NCBI GenBank assembly: GCA_015063625.1
Contig: SVTT01000006.1
Location: 1-64,000, forward strand
DNA length: 64,000 bases
Reading direction: 5' to 3'
From: Oscillospiraceae bacterium
Lineage (GTDB): Bacteria; Bacillota; Clostridia; Oscillospirales; CAG-272
Positions 34,954 through 43,503 of this stretch are shown here, in pieces. The notes under the pieces are model-generated. The model made no database searches. It was given only the letters and a program-made list of their open reading frames with translations, and was not told the DNA's origin. The position numbers were made by a program, and so were the translations under genes. The first letter of the stretch is position 1. Every line of letters starts with the position of its first letter.

Positions 34954-35126
34954 AGTGATGTTTTTGCTATCGCAAAAGTGATGTTATTCGCTTCGCTCAT
35001 AGTGATGTTGCGCCCGCCGGTCGCAGTGATGTGATGTTTGCCCACTACGCCGTCAGGCGTAACATCACTTACGCAGTAAACATCATTGCCGAAGGCAACA
35101 TCACTTGCCCGTAAGGGCAAACATCG
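34954..35126. repeat. Stem-loop array element, TGATGTT family (copy B, inverted)
   Basis: The left half alternates GTGATGTT with hairpins TTTTGCTATCGCAAAA, ATTCGCTTCGCTCAT and GCGCCCGCCGGTCGC. The right half alternates AACATCAC with TACGCCGTCAGGCGT, GCCGAAGGC and GCCCGTAAGGGC. The 21-bp core at 35025-35045 is the exact reverse complement of the copy A core, so this copy lies in opposite orientation. Confidence 0.75.
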
Positions 35127-35189
35127 TTTCGCGTGATACTCCGTTAAGAGTATCACGCTATGGAACACGGGTGGTCTTTTTTGGAAGGA

Positions 35190-36614
35190 TCAAAGATTGT
35201 AGTAACGCTCGAACTCGACGGGGTGCGGGATCTTCGCGATGTCGCGGCACTCCGCACGCTTGGTTGCAATGAACTTGGTGATCAGGTGCTCGGGGAACAC
35301 GCCGCCTGCGGTGAGGTAGTCGTGATCTGCCTCCAGAGCATCCAGTGCCTCGTCCAGCGAGGTGGGCAGACCCTTGAGCTTCTTCTTCTCCTCCTCGGGG
35401 AGATTGTAGAGATTGACGTCGTAGGGACCCCAACCGTTCTCGTGGGGATCGATCTTATTCTTGATGCCGTCAATACCCGCCATCAGCAGTGCCGCATAGC
35501 AGAAGTAAGGATTGCAGGTCGCATCGGGATTGCGCAGCTCAAAGCGGCGCTCGGAGGGCTGCTTTGCATAAGCGGGAATACGGATGACGGCACTGCGGTT
35601 GGAGGTGGCATAGCCGACGGTCACGGGAGCCTCAAAGCCGGGCACCAAGCGCTTGAAGGAGTTGGTGCTGGGGTTGGTGATGGCGCAAAGAGAAGCGATG
35701 TGCTTGAGAAGACCGCCCATGAAGTAGTGCGCCTCACGGGAGAGGTGGGAATAGCCGTTGTCATCCGAGAAGACGGGCTGACCGTCCTTGAGGAGCAGCA
35801 TGTGCACGTGCATACCGTTGCCTGCCTCGCCGTAAACGGGCTTGGGCATCAGGGTCGCGCTCTTGCCGTACTTGGCAGCAGTATTCTTGATGATATATTT
35901 GATCATCATGGTGGCGTCTGCCATCTTGGACATCTCGCCGAGCTTGGGCTCGATCTCAAACTGACCGGAGGCACTGACCTCGGGGTGATGGTACTTCACG
36001 GCAATACCGGCATTCTCCATGTGCATGCACATCTCGCTGCGGCACTCATAGGAGGTATCAAAGGGCTTGGCGATATGATAGTTCTTCTGCTTGGGAACCA
36101 CGTTGCCCATGCCGTCGGTGGCGCTGTTCCAGTATGCCTGCTTGGCATCCAGGCTCATGCCGATGCTGTAGGGCTGGACCTCCCAGCCCACCTGATCGAA
36201 GAGATAAAATTCAAACTCGGGCAGGATGAGCATGGTATCGGCAATGCCGCAATCTCTCATATACTGCTCGGCAGCAAGCGTGATGTTTCGGGGATACTGT
36301 GCAAGCGGGCGATTTTCGGGATAATCGATGATCATGGCGTTGCCACTCATGGTCAGCGTCGGGATCTCGCAGAAGGGATCGATCATCGCGGTGTCGGGAT
36401 CGGGAATGAACACCATGTCACTCTTCTCGACCACGGCATAGCCGTAGTTGGAGGCGTCAAAGCCGATACCGTCGCGCATCACATCCTCCGAGAAGCTGCA
36501 TGCGGGAATAGTGACGTGGCGGTACTGACCGTTGATGTCGACCATTTTGAAATCGATCATTTTGACGTCGTGCTCTTTGATGAGGCTCATGACTCTCTCA
36601 ATGCTTTTGTTCAT
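35190..36614 (-). CDS. glnA: Glutamine synthetase type I
   Basis: A 474-residue GSI, making glutamine from glutamate, ammonia and ATP. Conserved segments include the Glu metal ligands in EFEFYL and GQFEIEP, the NGMHVHM ATP/metal region, RRFELRNPDATCNPY, and the glutamate flap residues in VPGFEAPV. The segment NLYNLPEEE aligns with the Tyr of the adenylylation loop, so the Tyr is present; whether it is modified is unknown. No GlnR or PII gene is adjacent. It has its own promoter. Confidence 0.95.
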   Translation of the reverse strand: MNKSIERVMSLIKEHDVKMIDFKMVDINGQYRHVTIPACSFSEDVMRDGIGFDASNYGYAVVEKSDMVFIPDPDTAMIDPFCEIPTLTMSGNAMIIDYPENRPLAQYPRNITLAAEQYMRDCGIADTMLILPEFEFYLFDQVGWEVQPYSIGMSLDAKQAYWNSATDGMGNVVPKQKNYHIAKPFDTSYECRSEMCMHMENAGIAVKYHHPEVSASGQFEIEPKLGEMSKMADATMMIKYIIKNTAAKYGKSATLMPKPVYGEAGNGMHVHMLLLKDGQPVFSDDNGYSHLSREAHYFMGGLLKHIASLCAITNPSTNSFKRLVPGFEAPVTVGYATSNRSAVIRIPAYAKQPSERRFELRNPDATCNPYFCYAALLMAGIDGIKNKIDPHENGWGPYDVNLYNLPEEEKKKLKGLPTSLDEALDALEADHDYLTAGGVFPEHLITKFIATKRAECRDIAKIPHPVEFERYYNL

Positions 36615-36665
36615 AAGAATTCTCCATTCGTAAGAATATGGTGGGAAACATCTATGTCAACTTAT

Positions 36666-36693
36666 ATTATAGCATATTTCGGCAATATTTCAA
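36666..36693 (-). promoter_or_regulatory. Promoter of glnA
   Basis: Minus strand TTGAAA (36693-36688) and TATAAT (36671-36666) with a 16-bp spacer. Confidence 0.6.
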
Positions 36694-36804
36694 CAGACTT
36701 ATGAAAAAAAATCACCGCACCGTGAAAAAATATCAAAGACACAATACAAGAGCCTACAGGAGACCGCAGGCTCCGCACGATCGACCGAGGACTCCGAGGA
36801 GCTA

Positions 36805-36833
36805 TTGACATTCAGCGAAAAAGGCATTATACT
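36805..36833 (+). promoter_or_regulatory. Promoter of the histidine phosphatase gene
   Basis: TTGACA (36805-36810) and TATACT (36828-36833) with a 17-bp spacer. The start codon is 114 nt downstream, leaving a long leader. Confidence 0.65.
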
Positions 36834-36947
36834 GTAACATATCGACCATCTCGCCGGAAGGAAGCACGCGAGCTCCCCGAAGCCGAGGCAGCACCGTTGC
36901 TTCCCCTGCTTGAACGGATCATCCTTTTTAAAGAACAAGGAGTCATC

Positions 36948-37652
36948 ATGTTACTGTATATCATTCGCCACGGCGACCCCGATTATCAGACCGATTCTCT
37001 GACCGAAAGAGGCAAAAAGCAAGCCGAAGCAGTTGCGAAAAGAATGTGTGCGGCAAGGATCGACCGTGTGTTCTCCTCGCCCATGGGCAGAGCGCGAGAG
37101 ACCGCCGAGCCGACCTGCCGTGCACTGGGCATTCCATATACCATCGAGGATTGGGCGCACGAGATCGAGGACGAGCGCCTCACGCCCTATCCCGACGGCG
37201 TTTTAAAATCGATCTCCGATCTGCCCAACACGGTCTTTCGCCAAAACGGCAATGCGGATCTGCCCTATGACAAAAGCTTTGAATGCACAGGGATCGATCA
37301 AACAAGAATGAAGGAGGCTGTCACCCGCATCGAGGCACACGGCGATGCGTTTTTGGAGCGACTTGGCTATCGCAAGGAAAACGGCGTTTACCGCATTTTG
37401 CAAAAAAACGAGGAGCGTGTGGCACTCTTTTGCCATGCCGCCTTTTCAAGAGCGTGGCTGTCCACGCTGCTGCATATTCCGCTGCACCTGATGTGGGGCT
37501 CCTTTCTTTACACTCATACGGGCGTGACGGTGCTCCGCTTCAAAAACTACGAAAACGGCTTTACCGCGCCCCGTTGTCTCTGCTTTTCCGACATGTCGCA
37601 CCTGTTTGCGGCAGGTCTTGACCTCAGATTCGACAACGGTATTGAGATCTGA
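36948..37652 (+). CDS. Histidine phosphatase family protein
   Basis: A 234-residue phosphoglycerate-mutase-like phosphatase. The catalytic motif IIRHGDPDY is near residue 5, SSPMGRARETA supplies the second Arg, and the second His lies in ALFCHAAFSRA. The insert between them is longer than in small PGM-like phosphatases. The ATG at 36948 follows AAGGAG. The substrate is unknown; a small phosphorylated metabolite is likely. Confidence 0.85.
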   Translation: MLLYIIRHGDPDYQTDSLTERGKKQAEAVAKRMCAARIDRVFSSPMGRARETAEPTCRALGIPYTIEDWAHEIEDERLTPYPDGVLKSISDLPNTVFRQNGNADLPYDKSFECTGIDQTRMKEAVTRIEAHGDAFLERLGYRKENGVYRILQKNEERVALFCHAAFSRAWLSTLLHIPLHLMWGSFLYTHTGVTVLRFKNYENGFTAPRCLCFSDMSHLFAAGLDLRFDNGIEI

Positions 37653-38595
37653 TCGGCAAGCCCTCGCCCGACCGACTTCTCCGAGGTGAAGCGGCGAAAG
37701 CCGTGTGCTCCCTCAAGCGCAGTGCTTAAAGAGCGAACGCAGGCCGCCTGCCGATCACAACCACCCGCCATGCCGATGTTTTCACGACATTGCTTTCTTT
37801 GAAGCAGATGGCTATTACACAGAGAATAGCGTGATGTCCTTAGCGGAGAATTATTGCTTTGACAAAAGCGCAAGCATCGCATTTGACCGGTCAAATTCAG
37901 ATGGGCTAGGCAAGAGGGAGTGATCTGAACCCGCCCGAAAGCCCTGATTTTCAGCGCTTTCGGCGGCAAGTGCGCTTGTAAAGTCCGCACTTGACTTCGC
38001 GCCCTTGCCACCAAAATCATCTTAAAATCAAGGCTTTGAGGGTCATCCGAGTTTTGAGAGAGTAGATTTTTCCGGAGCCAAGCCAAAATGATCGGGGAAT
38101 ATACGAATATTTAAGAGCATTTTGACGATGGATACGGAAAAATATGCCGCTTAAAACCTTATGGGCTCGACTCTCTTACGGCTAGCGTGCTCTTTGTTAA
38201 GGAGAACACGCTAAAGCTATGATCCCCCCGACGGGCAAGCTATGAGCTATGATATGCCTCGCACCCGTTATGATCGGCTTTGCCATGTTAAAAATGAGAT
38301 TGGCACATCATAACGCTTGCCGTGGCAAGCGCATAACGGCGAGCAAGGCAAGCCTCATCTCTCCGAGCTGAAAACCAACAAAAAAGAGCATTTCGGCATA
38401 TCATTCGGCATATGTCGAAATGCTCTCTCTTTTTGCCCGCGAAGCTTTCGCTGCCGCAAAAGTGAGGCTGCTTCGCAGTAAAGCCTGTGCTGCGCACAAG
38501 CGAAGTCCCTCTTTGCCCCTGCCGTTTCCGTTTTTTGTATAAAAAGCTCCCCGACGGCGCAAGATAAAGCCAAGAACGAACGAAAGGAGCACCGT
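37653..38595. other. Non-coding interval with repeats
   Basis: No gene is supported. It carries the second ~80-bp repeat (37833-37914), a second copy of the TAGCGTG hairpin (about 38182-38216), and the word CCCGAAAGCCCTGATT (about 37931), which also occurs near 26653. The base pattern is that of decayed repetitive DNA. Confidence 0.5.
37833..37914. repeat. Dispersed ~80-bp repeat, copy 2
   Basis: Partner of 34808-34890, same orientation, about 3 kb away. Both copies lie in intergenic gaps flanking the glnA/phosphatase pair. Confidence 0.7.
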
Positions 38596-39723
38596 ATGTC
38601 AAAGGGACAAGCAAGGAGTAACAGGGGGCATGGAGCGACAAGCGTGCTGCCCGCGATCAACGAAGATCAATGCTACGAGATGCGCCTTGAAAGCATCGGC
38701 GGACTGGGTGCCAATCTTTGCGGAAAGCTGCTGGGAGAGATCGGCGCTTACCGACTCGGTCTGAACGCTGCCGCCTTTTCAAGCTACGGCTCGGAGAAGC
38801 GCGGCTCGCCCGTCAAGGCATTCGTGCGGTTTTGCGCATCGGACAGGGAGATCCTGTGCAACAGCCCCGTGGAGCGCCCACATCTGCTCGCACTGTTTCA
38901 TCACGCACTGGCGCGAACCATGCCCGTGACCGCAGGACTCGGAAAAGAGAGCACGGCGGTGATCAATACCGCCTCGTCACCTCGCGCGGCACGCAAGGAG
39001 CTATCGCTTGCGGCAAGCACGGTATACACCGTCGACGCGCTGGCTCTGGCAAGAGAAAGCAAGAGCCGCGTTAACGTGGTCATGCTGGGCGCCATCGTGC
39101 GTGCATGCGGCTTTATCCCGCTGGACGCCGCCAAAAAACAGCTCACCGATACCCTCGGCAAAAAATATCCCACCATGCTGGAGGCAAATCTGCTGGGGCT
39201 TACGCTCGGCTTCGAGCGCACCTCCTTCGAGCACTTCCCCCCCGACAACGCACCTCATGAGATGCCCTTTGAAGCACCCACCGTCCGATGGGGATATGAA
39301 AATGCCCCCATCGGAGGCATCAACCCCCATTTCGGAAATAGCGTGAGAAACGATCTGTCCCCCTCAAGACAGGGTGTGATCCCCCTGTTTTTACCTGAAA
39401 AATGCATCCACTGTGGACTTTGCGACAGCACCTGCCCCGATATGGTATTTCAATTCACCGAGGGAGAATACCGCGGCAAGCCCGCCATGCTCAATCGCGG
39501 TCTTGACTACCTACACTGCAAGGGATGCCTGCGCTGCGTTGACGTCTGCCCCACGGAGGCGCTGGTCCGAGGCGAGGAACGCGAGCACGGCGAGCTGCAC
39601 CATTTCGTTTACAACAAGGACCTTCTCGTTACCGACATTGATTTTACACCTGCGGGCGCCGACCCGACGGTGACAGGGGAAGCATATCTTGACGAAAAGC
39701 GCGAGGACGGAGGATGGGTATGA
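38596..39723 (+). CDS. 2-oxoacid:ferredoxin oxidoreductase, fused gamma-delta subunit
   Basis: A 375-residue fusion. The N-terminal gamma domain has the RLESIGGLGANLCGKLLGEI nucleotide-type turn and AAFSSYGSEKRGSPVKAF. The C-terminal delta domain is a 2x4Fe-4S ferredoxin with CIHCGLCDSTCPDM and CKGCLRCVDVCPTEA. Together with the next gene it gives a complete CoA-dependent oxidative decarboxylase that feeds electrons to ferredoxin. The start has AAAGGAGCACCGT upstream. The stop overlaps the next start (ATGA). Confidence 0.88.
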   Translation: MSKGQARSNRGHGATSVLPAINEDQCYEMRLESIGGLGANLCGKLLGEIGAYRLGLNAAAFSSYGSEKRGSPVKAFVRFCASDREILCNSPVERPHLLALFHHALARTMPVTAGLGKESTAVINTASSPRAARKELSLAASTVYTVDALALARESKSRVNVVMLGAIVRACGFIPLDAAKKQLTDTLGKKYPTMLEANLLGLTLGFERTSFEHFPPDNAPHEMPFEAPTVRWGYENAPIGGINPHFGNSVRNDLSPSRQGVIPLFLPEKCIHCGLCDSTCPDMVFQFTEGEYRGKPAMLNRGLDYLHCKGCLRCVDVCPTEALVRGEEREHGELHHFVYNKDLLVTDIDFTPAGADPTVTGEAYLDEKREDGGWV

Positions 39724-41945
39724 TGGAAAAAGCAAAGCAGCATTTGCTGTTTGAAAGCGGAAATGAGCTGGCGGCTTTTGCCGCAAAGCAGATCAATTAT
39801 CACGTCATGGGGTATTATCCCATCACGCCCTCCACCCAGATCGCGGAATATCTGGACGAGATGCGGGTACGGGGAGAGCACGATATTGCCCTCGTCCCTG
39901 CCGAGGGAGAGCACAGCGCGGCGGGCATTTGCTACGGCGCGGCAACGGGAGGAGGCAGAGTCTTTAACGCTACCTCCGCCAACGGTCTGCTTTACGCCCT
40001 GGAGCAGCTGCCCGTGCAATCGGGCACGCGCATGCCGATGGTGCTGAATCTTGCCTGCCGCACCGTGTCGGGTCCTCTGTCGATCAAGGGTGACCACAGC
40101 GACCTGATGTATACCCTCAATACGGGCTGGCTGATCTTTTTTGCCACCACGCCCCAGGAGGTCTACGACCTGAATATCACGGCACTGCGCATCGCCGAGC
40201 AGGTGCGGCTGCCTGCCATCGTTGCCTTTGACGGGTTTTTCACCAGCCATCAGAAGCAGAACGCACAGGTGTTTACCGACGATCGCGCGGTCAGGGATTT
40301 CGTGGGAGAGCCGACAGGCAACGGCGTGTTGGACGTCGAGCACCCCATCACCGTGGGCTCGTATATGAATGAGCCCGATCTGCTCAACAACAAATACCAG
40401 CTCCATCTCGCCATGGAAAAGGCACGGGAGGTGATCCCCGCTGTCTTTGCCGAATACAGGGCGCTCTCGTCAAGAACGCTTTCCCCCATCACCACCTGTC
40501 TTGCCGAGGACGCCGACCTGCTGCTGGTGGTGCTGGGCTCGGCATATCACACGGCGCGCTCTGCCGCCATGAAGCTGCGCGAGCAGGGCAAGCGCGTGGG
40601 CGTCGTGACTCTTGGCGTGCTCCGCCCCTTCCCTGCCGACGAGCTGGCAGAAGCCTGCAAAAACGCGCACACCGTGATCGTCGCAGACCGCCAGGACAGC
40701 TACGGCGCGGGAGGCGGGAACCTCTCGCTGGAGCTTCGCGCCGCTCTGCAAGCGGCAGGCGCGAGCACGCGCGTTCTCTCTCGCGTCTTTGGACTCGGAG
40801 GGCGCGATTTCTTTGAACGCGATGCACTTGCCCTCTTTGCCGAGTGCGAACGGCAGGATGCGCCAAAACTTGATTATCTCGGAAAGCAGGCAGGCGACAC
40901 CGATTTTCATCCCCCCGCGTACTTTGCCCCCATCCGTGAGCAGGATGCCTCGGGACTGACGCTCTGCCGCGAGGAAGGGGGAGGGCTGACTGTTAAGGGC
41001 GCAACGGTACGCGAAACACTGGCAAGACCCAAGCGCCTTGCCCCCGGTCACGGCGCCTGCCCCGGGTGCGGCATCCCCGTCAACGTCAACCTGCTGCTGC
41101 GCGGCATCGAGGGCAACGTGGTGCTTCTCTTCCAGACGGGATGCGGTATGGTGGTCACCACCGCTTATCCTTCAACGGCATTTAAAGTCCCGTACGTGCA
41201 CAACCTCTTCCAGAACGGCGCCGCCACGCTTGCGGGGCTGGTCACGCTTTACCATCAAAAGCGCGCACGGGGAGAGCTGCCCGAGGGGGACATCACCTTC
41301 GTGATGGTCAGCGGCGATGGCGGCATGGACATCGGCATGGGCTCGGCGCTTGCCACCGCCCTGCGCGGCGATCGGCTGATCCTCTTTGAATACGACAACG
41401 GCGGTTATATGAATACCGGCTATCAGCTCTCCTATTCCACGCCCATGGGGGCGAAAAGCGCCACCTCACACCTTGGCGAGCACGGGTTCGGCAAGCGCTT
41501 TTTTCACAAGGATATGCCGCGCATCATGGCGGCAACAGGCATGCCCTATGTGGCAACCGCCGCCGAATCGAACCCCAACGATTTCATCAAAAAGGCGGCA
41601 AAGGCACAGTATTATGCCAAAAACGGGGGCACCGCCTATCTCAAATGTCTTTCGGCATGCCCCCTCAACTGGGGGGACGTTCCCTCCACCGAGCGCCGCG
41701 TGATCGCGGCAGCGGTCGACAGCTGCTATTTCCCTCTTTACGAGGTGGAGCGCGGCATTACAACGCTCAATTATGACCCCGAGCAAAGCGGAAAAAAGCG
41801 CCCCGTGACCGACTTTCTCGGCATGATGGGGCGCACGCGACATCTGACAGGTGAAGGCTACGGGGAGGTGGCAAGGGCAATTCAGGACGAGGTCGACCGA
41901 CGCTTCCGTCGCCTTCAGCTGCTCTCGGCACACCCCGAATTATAA
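39720..41945 (+). CDS. 2-oxoacid:ferredoxin oxidoreductase, fused alpha-beta subunit (pyruvate-type features)
   Basis: A 741-residue fusion of the alpha (residues ~1-400) and TPP-binding beta (~430-741) parts. The alpha part has GYYPITPSTQIAEY, SGPLSIKGDHSDLMY and AFDGFFTSHQKQ; the last two resemble pyruvate:ferredoxin oxidoreductase more than 2-oxoglutarate enzymes. The beta part has GHGACPGCGIPVN and the TPP motif SGDGGMDIGMG, ending in YDNGGYMNTG. GGAGG lies 6 nt before ATG 39720 (39714 and 39723 are alternatives). Substrate preference is not proven; pyruvate is likeliest. Confidence 0.85.
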   Translation: MMEKAKQHLLFESGNELAAFAAKQINYHVMGYYPITPSTQIAEYLDEMRVRGEHDIALVPAEGEHSAAGICYGAATGGGRVFNATSANGLLYALEQLPVQSGTRMPMVLNLACRTVSGPLSIKGDHSDLMYTLNTGWLIFFATTPQEVYDLNITALRIAEQVRLPAIVAFDGFFTSHQKQNAQVFTDDRAVRDFVGEPTGNGVLDVEHPITVGSYMNEPDLLNNKYQLHLAMEKAREVIPAVFAEYRALSSRTLSPITTCLAEDADLLLVVLGSAYHTARSAAMKLREQGKRVGVVTLGVLRPFPADELAEACKNAHTVIVADRQDSYGAGGGNLSLELRAALQAAGASTRVLSRVFGLGGRDFFERDALALFAECERQDAPKLDYLGKQAGDTDFHPPAYFAPIREQDASGLTLCREEGGGLTVKGATVRETLARPKRLAPGHGACPGCGIPVNVNLLLRGIEGNVVLLFQTGCGMVVTTAYPSTAFKVPYVHNLFQNGAATLAGLVTLYHQKRARGELPEGDITFVMVSGDGGMDIGMGSALATALRGDRLILFEYDNGGYMNTGYQLSYSTPMGAKSATSHLGEHGFGKRFFHKDMPRIMAATGMPYVATAAESNPNDFIKKAAKAQYYAKNGGTAYLKCLSACPLNWGDVPSTERRVIAAAVDSCYFPLYEVERGITTLNYDPEQSGKKRPVTDFLGMMGRTRHLTGEGYGEVARAIQDEVDRRFRRLQLLSAHPEL

Positions 41946-41954
41946 GGATCGAAA

Positions 41955-41985
41955 GAAAAACCACGCGACGTCGCGTGGTTCAAAA
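41955..41985 (-). terminator. Terminator between OFOR and GNAT genes
   Basis: A perfect 22-bp palindrome at 41959-41980 (half-site AACCACGCGAC) is flanked by A and T runs. It best serves the minus-strand GNAT gene and could act on both strands. Confidence 0.65.
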
Positions 41986-42095
41986 GAGGGATGGCGTGCA
42001 TCCCCTTATCGACGAGGCCATCGCCAAGGAGCGTCAGGCCAGACCGCCCCTGCGTGTAAAATCGGTGCAAGCGCTTGCCCATCTGCACCCGAGGA

Positions 42096-42539
42096 TCAAA
42101 GCTGCTTTTTCATCCAGACGTGCGGAGCACCCTGCTCCTCCTCCACGTCGCTCACCACCGAATAGCCGTTTTTCTCATAGAAGGGGATGGCGTGGCACTG
42201 TGCGTGCAGGGCGAGCGTTCTGCCACCCTGTGCCCGTGCCTCCTCCTCGGCGCGGGCAAGCAGCATTGAGCCGATGCCCCTTCCTCGGCGCGAGAAGCGC
42301 ACGGCAAGACGCCCCAACAAAAAGTCCTCTCCCTTCGCCTCGGGGCGCGCGTCCTTTTCCCGAAAAATGCGGCAAGTGGCGATCGGCATCTCGCCCTCAT
42401 GCAGCACCAGATGGGTGGCAATGGCATCGATCTCATCAAACTCGTCCGTAAAGCCCTGCTCCCTGACAAACACCTCCACACGCAATGTCATTGCCGCCTC
42501 GGGCAATTCCCCGTGGCAGACTGTCAAAACCCTTTCCAT
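42096..42539 (-). CDS. GNAT family N-acetyltransferase (ElaA-like)
   Basis: A 147-residue acetyltransferase. The early segment LRVEVFVREQGF is typical of the ElaA/YjcF branch. The acetyl-CoA motif reads RRGRGIGSMLLARAEEEAR, followed by HAQCHAIPFYEKNGY. The ATG at 42539 has GGGAGG 8 nt upstream; an upstream TTG is less likely. The substrate is unknown. It lies downstream of the candidate ncRNA on the same strand, separated by that RNA's terminator. Confidence 0.85.
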   Translation of the reverse strand: MERVLTVCHGELPEAAMTLRVEVFVREQGFTDEFDEIDAIATHLVLHEGEMPIATCRIFREKDARPEAKGEDFLLGRLAVRFSRRGRGIGSMLLARAEEEARAQGGRTLALHAQCHAIPFYEKNGYSVVSDVEEEQGAPHVWMKKQL

Positions 42540-42653
42540 CCACTCATCCTCCCTCAAGTCCCATCAAAAGCGCTGCGCGCCGCCCCGAGGACGGCTCAAG
42601 CTCTCCTGCATCTTATCATATCGCACAAGGGATGTCAATCCCATATCCATCAC

Positions 42654-42706
42654 AAAAAAAGAAGTGACCCTTGACCGTTTGCTCTGCCGCGGTCAAGGGT
42701 CACTTC
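42654..42706 (-). terminator. Terminator of the candidate ncRNA
   Basis: 42661-42676 and 42691-42706 form a perfect 16-bp stem (one arm begins GAAGTGACCC). On the minus strand it is followed by TTTTTTT. Confidence 0.9.
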
Positions 42707-43068
42707 TGTTCGCTCTTGATATCTAACATCTTTTGTGATCCTCTCTTTCTGTTGTCTACCTCTCGCCCTGTCATTACATCTCTTCAAACACCAATGATTT
42801 TCTGTCTTGTACGCAAGACCGCTTCTGTTTTCCGTGCACTTGTTCCGGCAAAAGGCGAATGGGATAGGGGGACGGGGAATTCTTGTCGATCTGAACCGAG
42901 GGTGAACCTTTTGGTCTGCCACACTGATCTGCACATCTATCTGAAGCGTTACACCGCCGTGTTTTTTGTCCTTGCTCTGTGCGGTTCAAATCGTGGGTTT
43001 TGTGGCGACCTTGGGGCTTTGCGTTTCAGGGGGTTAGGTTTTCATTGGCCCGTACCTTCCTTTCTTGT
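42654..43068 (-). ncRNA. Candidate ~415-nt noncoding RNA with its own promoter and terminator
   Basis: On the minus strand a consensus-like promoter (43075-43103) should start transcription near 43068. A 16-bp perfect hairpin followed by seven T residues (42706-42654) should end it. The ~360 nt between has no convincing ORF: short frames lack SD sequences and resemble no family. I compared it by eye with tmRNA, RNase P RNA, SRP RNA and T-box landmarks and found none. It may be a large structured RNA or a long leader attenuated ahead of the GNAT gene (start 42539). Confidence 0.6.
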
Positions 43069-43074
43069 GTCTTA

Positions 43075-43103
43075 ATTATAGCACACAAGAAGCGTCTTTG
43101 CAA
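43075..43103 (-). promoter_or_regulatory. Promoter of the candidate ncRNA
   Basis: Minus strand TTGCAA (43103-43098) and TATAAT (43080-43075) with a 17-bp spacer; the -10 is preceded by TGTGC, close to an extended -10. Confidence 0.75.
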
Positions 43104-43177
43104 TAGACAGATTGTAACAAATTCACAAGTCATTTTTGTGTATTACACAGAAATTTGAAAAATATCACAAATTCTTC

Positions 43178-43368
43178 TTTACAACACCTGTTTTTTATGA
43201 TAGAATGGATATGTTAAGTGATTCGCGCCTGTGCCCCAGCACGGCGTTTTTGTTTTTTCAAGAAAGGGAGGGGCTGATTCATTTAGCGCCGAACAAAAAC
43301 ACACAAAGAGGAAACTGAAAAATGAAGCCGCTTTATCTGTCAAAAATGGCAGAAAAGGCGGCTTTTTA
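43178..43368 (+). promoter_or_regulatory. Plus-strand promoter followed by two terminator-like hairpins (possible sRNA)
   Basis: TTTACA (43178-43183) and TAGAAT (43201-43206) have a 17-bp spacer. Downstream, a hairpin built on CGCC/GGCG and GTGC/GCAC (43226-43246) is followed by TTTTTGTTTTTT. A second hairpin with AGCCGC/GCGGCT ends near 43368 with TTTTT. No ORF with a credible start lies between. It could make one or two short RNAs. The next plus-strand gene is far away. Confidence 0.4.
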
Positions 43369-43503
43369 GGTAGAAATTCTTGCGAATTTCAATTTAAATG
43401 TGTGTTTTTTAGGTGCGCTCTTGGCACTCGACGTATTTGTATACGCCTAACGTGCCAAGATCACACCTTCTGCATCTAAATGACGTAGCTCCTTTTGCTT
43501 CAA

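Noticed and set aside
37547-38086. A 179-codon minus-strand frame after the phosphatase gene
   Set aside because: It overlaps the phosphatase 3' end and a dispersed repeat, lacks an SD and shows no family pattern.
41975-42451. A 158-codon plus-strand frame opposite the GNAT gene
   Set aside because: Shadow frame: Pro/Arg/Ala-rich with no domain, while the minus strand has clear acetyl-CoA motifs.
42774-42989. Small protein of ~71 residues on the minus strand inside the candidate ncRNA
   Set aside because: No SD and no recognisable domain; the surrounding promoter-to-terminator unit fits an RNA better.
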